Positions 4,572 to 7,180 of a stretch of 7,180 nt of DNA are shown here, one piece after another. The position numbers and the translations under genes were made by a program. Source of the DNA: Microcaldota archaeon (GTDB taxonomy: Archaea; Micrarchaeota; Micrarchaeia; Anstonellales; Anstonellaceae); contig JAPLWY010000047.1 of the NCBI GenBank assembly GCA_026396355.1, forward strand, positions 5,671 to 12,850, written 5' to 3'. The notes beneath the pieces were generated by a model, which worked only from the letters and a program-made list of their open reading frames with translations, did no database searches and was not told where the DNA came from. Within the stretch, counting starts at the first letter, position 1, and each line of letters begins with the position of its first letter.

Positions 4572-4982
4572 TTGCTGCACACCACTGACACTAGTTTTCT
4601 TTACTTCATGCTTGAGGAGGGAGAGCGCACCTGCGCCTTCACCTACTCCTCAGCCTCAACAAAGCACCCCATACTTGGCGACTTGGGCAGCTGGTCTGAG
4701 AAAATTCTCTCTTTCTACCTAAAGCCAGTGCAAGGCGACCGGCCGCTCCGCGTGGAATTCCTGAGCGGGCAGAAAACATTTGGCGAAATAGCCTCATTAA
4801 TACACTCCCTCTCCTGCATCCACAAGTCCTACGCCTACCCGGCAATACTGATTGAGGCTGACCTGCGCGCAGCTCTCTCACCTGATGATTTTGAGCGCGC
4901 CTATGGCTCGCTTTTCTCAAGATTGGGGAAAAATTCCCCCTCGCTGATGCGATTGCGCAGGAACACGCGCCCGTTCAGGTAA
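4572..4982 (+). CDS. nurA: NurA-family nuclease, C-terminal part
   Basis: This is the same frame as the preceding segment, resuming two codons after its TAA; the first usable start is TTG 4572 and the stop is TAA 4980-4982. The 136 residues match the end of NurA: a DTSFLYFMLEEGERT segment (6-20), the RPLRVEFLSG strand (57-66), a helix, then SYAYPAILIEADLRA (86-100) and a basic C-terminus ending RPF. In the family the YP motif supplies a conserved Tyr (here Tyr89), commonly followed eight residues later by a His; here that position is Asp97. Several archaeal NurA proteins vary at this point, so this may be lineage variation rather than loss of activity. There is no ribosome binding site before the TTG, so independent translation is doubtful unless it re-initiates after the TAA. 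Codon choice and composition equal those of the upstream segment. Confidence 0.8.
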   Translation: MLHTTDTSFLYFMLEEGERTCAFTYSSASTKHPILGDLGSWSEKILSFYLKPVQGDRPLRVEFLSGQKTFGEIASLIHSLSCIHKSYAYPAILIEADLRAALSPDDFERAYGSLFSRLGKNSPSLMRLRRNTRPFR

Positions 4983-5007
4983 GCCATCCTCCTCGCTTTT
5001 GAGTAAT

Positions 5008-5027
5008 GTTTATAAATTGTTATAAAC
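5008..5027 (+). promoter_or_regulatory. TATA box embedded in a perfect 8-bp inverted repeat
   Basis: GTTTATAA (5008-5015), four bases, TTATAAAC (5020-5027). The left arm is a good TATA box centred about 27 bases before ATG 5039, so the transcript would be leaderless; the right arm is too close to be the box. A dimeric regulator binding this palindrome would block TATA-binding protein, so the site may be an operator as well as the promoter. The gene upstream runs in the same direction, so a divergent promoter is not needed here. Confidence 0.5.
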
Positions 5028-5038
5028 AGGAAAATTCC

Positions 5039-6130
5039 ATGGGCAAAGTGAATCCCCGGATTTTATCCAAAACAACCAATTCTGCATCGCTTAGTAAACG
5101 GTCGACCGAGCCGTTTGAAAAGGAAAAGGCGCGCGTGGCGCCTGACACCGGATACGTGCTGAGAATATCGACGCTGGGCTGCAATTTCAAATGCGTTTAC
5201 TGCAAGGATGGCAAAGGCACCAAGCAGGACTGCGCAATCCTGCCCACGCAGGAGCTTCTGGACATAATCCGGGCATCAGTTGAAAACGGCATATACTCCC
5301 TTCGCTGGACCGGCGGAGAGCCAACAGTCCATCGCGATTTTGCCGACATTGTGCTGGCGTGCCGTGAAATGGGCGTGGCATCACAGTCCCTCTCAACGAA
5401 TGGCAGCCTTCTCGCTCCGATTGCAGAGCAATTGCAGCAGGCCGGGATTGAAAGGGTGAATATCAGCCTCGATACGCTGGACAGGGCGAAATTCGCAGAA
5501 GTCACCAAAGTCGATGCGCTGCCCAAAGTCATGGCGGCGATAAAGGAATCAGTCAAGGTTTTCAGCCTGACGAAAATAAACTGCGTGCTGCAAAAGTCGA
5601 ACTTTGCAGAGATTCCCGCCATGATTGATTTCCTGGCCCAGTTCAAGGATGCGCCGCACAGGCTTGTATTGCGCTACATCGAACTCATCAACGGCGGTTT
5701 CATCGGGGACAACAAATTCGTGGAAAAGCAAGTCTGCCTGCACCAGGAGGCGATTGCGCTCCTGGAGGAAAAGTACGGAAAACTGGAGACTGCCCAGATC
5801 AAAGGCTACAACCCGGTGTGCAATTATTTCAGGATTCCGGAGAACGGCGTAGTGCTCGGGTTCATCCCCCATCACTCGATCAACTACCGCTGCGGCGGGG
5901 AAAAGTGCAGGAAGCTAAGGCTGAACCCGTCCGGCATCATTTCCAACTGCAGCATAAACCAGGCGTTTGCGCACGATTTGCGGGGGACAACGTACGCCGA
6001 AAAAGTCGCAGTCGTCAAGCACCTGGTGGAAGAGAAAAAAGCCCGCACCCAGGAGGATTTTGCGGGGTTCTTGCATTACCAGAAAGACTATCACTTCTGG
6101 CGCTTCGGCACGCACAGCAAGTCTGCTTAA
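5039..6130 (+). CDS. MoaA-like radical SAM protein with a second Fe-S cluster motif
   Basis: Radical SAM enzymes cleave S-adenosylmethionine at a [4Fe-4S] cluster to start radical chemistry. The 363-residue product has the CX3CX2C cluster motif CNFKCVYC (Cys48, Cys52, Cys55), the SAM-binding GGEP (92-95), STNGSLL (119-125) and NISLDTLD (141-148), a layout and length closest to MoaA, the GTP 3',8-cyclase of molybdopterin synthesis. Cys285, Cys290 and Cys304 probably bind a second cluster: CRKLRLNPSGIISNC keeps the MoaA CX13C spacing and part of the Arg-rich GTP-site motif, but the first gap is CX4C instead of CX2C. The C-terminus ends GTHSKSA and lacks the Gly-Gly tail of true MoaA. No other moa or molybdoenzyme gene is present. 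A related but distinct substrate is quite possible, so no symbol is given. ATG 5039 is chosen because the upstream ATG 5006 lies on the TATA box. AGGAAA before 5039 is at most a weak ribosome binding site. Confidence 0.85.
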   Translation: MGKVNPRILSKTTNSASLSKRSTEPFEKEKARVAPDTGYVLRISTLGCNFKCVYCKDGKGTKQDCAILPTQELLDIIRASVENGIYSLRWTGGEPTVHRDFADIVLACREMGVASQSLSTNGSLLAPIAEQLQQAGIERVNISLDTLDRAKFAEVTKVDALPKVMAAIKESVKVFSLTKINCVLQKSNFAEIPAMIDFLAQFKDAPHRLVLRYIELINGGFIGDNKFVEKQVCLHQEAIALLEEKYGKLETAQIKGYNPVCNYFRIPENGVVLGFIPHHSINYRCGGEKCRKLRLNPSGIISNCSINQAFAHDLRGTTYAEKVAVVKHLVEEKKARTQEDFAGFLHYQKDYHFWRFGTHSKSA

Positions 6131-6182
6131 CATCGCTCCTACTCAGTGCCAAGCAGACATTGTTCCTACACCTGAGTGCAAC

Positions 6183-6192
6183 TTTTATTAAT
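6183..6192 (+). promoter_or_regulatory. TATA-like box for the TRAM-glmS operon
   Basis: TTTTATTAAT, about 38 bases before ATG 6226. Initiation near 6212-6214 would leave a short leader that just includes the GAGGGGTG ribosome binding site (6213-6220). The 95-base gap also holds a 6-bp inverted repeat, ACTCAG (6141-6146) with CTGAGT (6172-6177), of unknown meaning. Confidence 0.45.
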
Positions 6193-6225
6193 CATGCCAC
6201 AGCAGACTAGTCGAGGGGTGGGCGC

Positions 6226-6423
6226 ATGGACGGAATAGGCAGGCCAGTTGAGGAAGGCAAGGAATACTCTGTCACAATAGATGCAAAAGGCTCCAAAGGC
6301 GACGGGATTGCGCACGTAGAGGGCTTTGTGATATTCATCGCAGGCGGAGAGGTAGGAAAGCAGGTGAAAGTGAAGGTGACTGCAGTAAAGCGCACATTCG
6401 CCATAGGCGAAATAGTGGGCTAA
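6226..6423 (+). CDS. Stand-alone TRAM-domain RNA-binding protein
   Basis: The TRAM domain is a small beta-barrel that binds RNA, found in tRNA-modifying enzymes and, in archaea, as free proteins of about 60-75 residues that act as RNA chaperones; some are cold-responsive in methanogens. The whole 65-residue product is one domain: VEEGKEYSVTIDAKGSKGDGIAHVEGFVIFIAGGEVGKQVKVKVTAV carries the hallmark GDGIA.V.GFVIF (25-37) and the GE.VGK.V.VKVT strand, ending in FAIGEIVG. The length is complete for a free TRAM protein. ATG 6226 follows GAGGGGTG at good spacing. The next gene, glmS, begins 14 bases after the stop, so the two are almost certainly cotranscribed. The RNA target cannot be told from the sequence. 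Confidence 0.92.
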   Translation: MDGIGRPVEEGKEYSVTIDAKGSKGDGIAHVEGFVIFIAGGEVGKQVKVKVTAVKRTFAIGEIVG

Positions 6424-6437
6424 AGGAAGGAATTTTC

Positions 6438-7180
6438 GTGTGCGGGATAATCGGCTACATTGGATTTCGCAAGGCGTCAGAAGTAATACTGGGCGGGCTT
6501 CGCAAGCTCGAATACCGGGGCTATGATTCGGCAGGCATTGCCACGCTCGTCCCGAAAGAAGGCTTTTCATCGATAAAGGACATTGGAAGGATTGACGACA
6601 TCCACTTGCGCAGGAACTTCCTGCAGCTAACTGGCAACATGGGCATAGGCCACACGCGCTGGGCAACGCACGGAGGCGTGACGAAAAAGAACGCTCATCC
6701 TCACACCGATGCATCAGGCAAAATTTACCTGGTCCATAACGGAGTGATTGAGAATTATGAGGAGCTCAAGCGCGCGCTCATTCACAAGGGGCACAAGTTC
6801 GCATCTGAAACCGACACCGAAGTGATTGCCCACCTTATTGGCGAAGAATTCAAGAAAGAAAAGAATTTCCTCTCCGCATTCATAAAAGCGGTTGCCAAGC
6901 TTTCCGGCTCCTGGTCGCTTGTCTGCATGCATGAAGGGGAGGAGGCGATTTACCTTTCGAGAAACGGCCCGCCCATCATACTCGGAATCGGGAAAAATGA
7001 AATGTTCTGCGCTTCCGACGTTCCTGCTCTTCTCGAATACACCAAAAAAGTGGTCTATTTAGAAGATGGCGATGCAGTGCGCTTTACGCGCGATGGCTAT
7101 TCCATACTCAACCGCGGGAAAAAGGTCTTGCGCAAGCCAAGCACAGTCACCTGGACTGCCAAGATGGCGGAAAAGGAGGG
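6438..7180 (+). CDS. glmS: Glucosamine-6-phosphate synthase (GlmS), glutaminase domain, truncated by window edge
   Basis: GlmS makes glucosamine 6-phosphate from fructose 6-phosphate and glutamine, the first step to UDP-GlcNAc for surface glycans and glycosylation. The visible 247 codons cover the class II glutamine amidotransferase domain and the start of the linker. Cys2 follows the initiator and becomes the N-terminal nucleophile (CGIIGYIG). Further signatures are YRGYDSAGIA (26-35), GHTRWATHGG (71-80), HNGVIENY (100-107, oxyanion-hole Asn-Gly), SETDTEVI (123-130) and CASDVPALLEYT (191-202). The last codons (AKMAEKE) match the family linker that leads into the sugar isomerase domains, which lie beyond the window. 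The start is GTG at 6438, with AAAGGAAGG seven bases before it; starting anywhere else would bury the catalytic Cys. It follows the TRAM gene by 14 bases, probably in one operon. No key residue is missing in the visible part. Confidence 0.97.
   Translation, partial: MCGIIGYIGFRKASEVILGGLRKLEYRGYDSAGIATLVPKEGFSSIKDIGRIDDIHLRRNFLQLTGNMGIGHTRWATHGGVTKKNAHPHTDASGKIYLVHNGVIENYEELKRALIHKGHKFASETDTEVIAHLIGEEFKKEKNFLSAFIKAVAKLSGSWSLVCMHEGEEAIYLSRNGPPIILGIGKNEMFCASDVPALLEYTKKVVYLEDGDAVRFTRDGYSILNRGKKVLRKPSTVTWTAKMAEKE

Noticed and set aside
5006..5038. Eleven extra codons for the radical SAM protein from ATG 5006
   Set aside because: These bases are the TATA box and its palindrome, which place the transcript start at about 5039.
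6166..6714. 182-codon minus-strand frame across the TRAM gene and the start of glmS
   Set aside because: It is antisense to two clearly recognised genes and is rich in Cys, Ser and Arg, as expected of a shadow frame.

Overview
The window looks archaeal. The reasons are a type-2 peptidyl-tRNA hydrolase, a stand-alone 65-residue TRAM-domain protein, a NurA-type nuclease, AT-rich TATA-like boxes upstream of nearly every gene, and three genes (pth2, nurA, radical SAM) whose best start lies about 26 bases after a TATA box, as in leaderless transcripts. Other genes have clear GGAGG/GGTG-type ribosome binding sites. Gene packing is tight. A small-genome DPANN-type archaeon (Diapherotrites or Micrarchaeota-like) is a guess, because nothing here fixes the phylum.

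Layout. 1-225 (minus): N-terminus of a membrane-anchored protein that runs off the window. 332-598 (minus): an 88-residue protein with two 25-residue tandem repeats. A divergent promoter region (599-772) separates it from a large plus-strand gene (773 to 2482, continuing in another frame to 2759). That gene has four ~88-105-residue repeats followed by a C-terminal region of unknown fold, and is broken by an apparent +1 frameshift near 2370. It ends tail-to-tail with pth2 (2756-3106, minus), which follows an unrecognised 183-residue gene (3212-3763, minus). A second divergent region (3764-3929) leads to a plus-strand nurA-like gene split by one in-frame TAA (3930-4565 and 4572-4982). Next come a MoaA-like radical SAM gene (5039-6130) and a probable TRAM-glmS operon (6226 onward; glmS is cut by the window end at 7180).

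The right half and pth2 are housekeeping functions: recycling of stalled peptidyl-tRNA, DNA end processing, RNA binding, and glucosamine-6-phosphate synthesis. The left part (332-2759) is the unusual section: two divergently transcribed, internally repetitive, unrecognised genes. The larger is visibly AT-richer in its repeats than the housekeeping genes (hand count of one 60-base line each: 22 G+C at 1081-1140 against 32 at 5461-5520). This is the best candidate for something undescribed.

Two genes in 7 kb are interrupted (frameshift at ~2370, nonsense codon at 4563). That could mean consensus sequence errors, true gene decay, or recoding, and the sequence alone cannot decide. No tRNA, rRNA, CRISPR array, transposase or integrase was seen.
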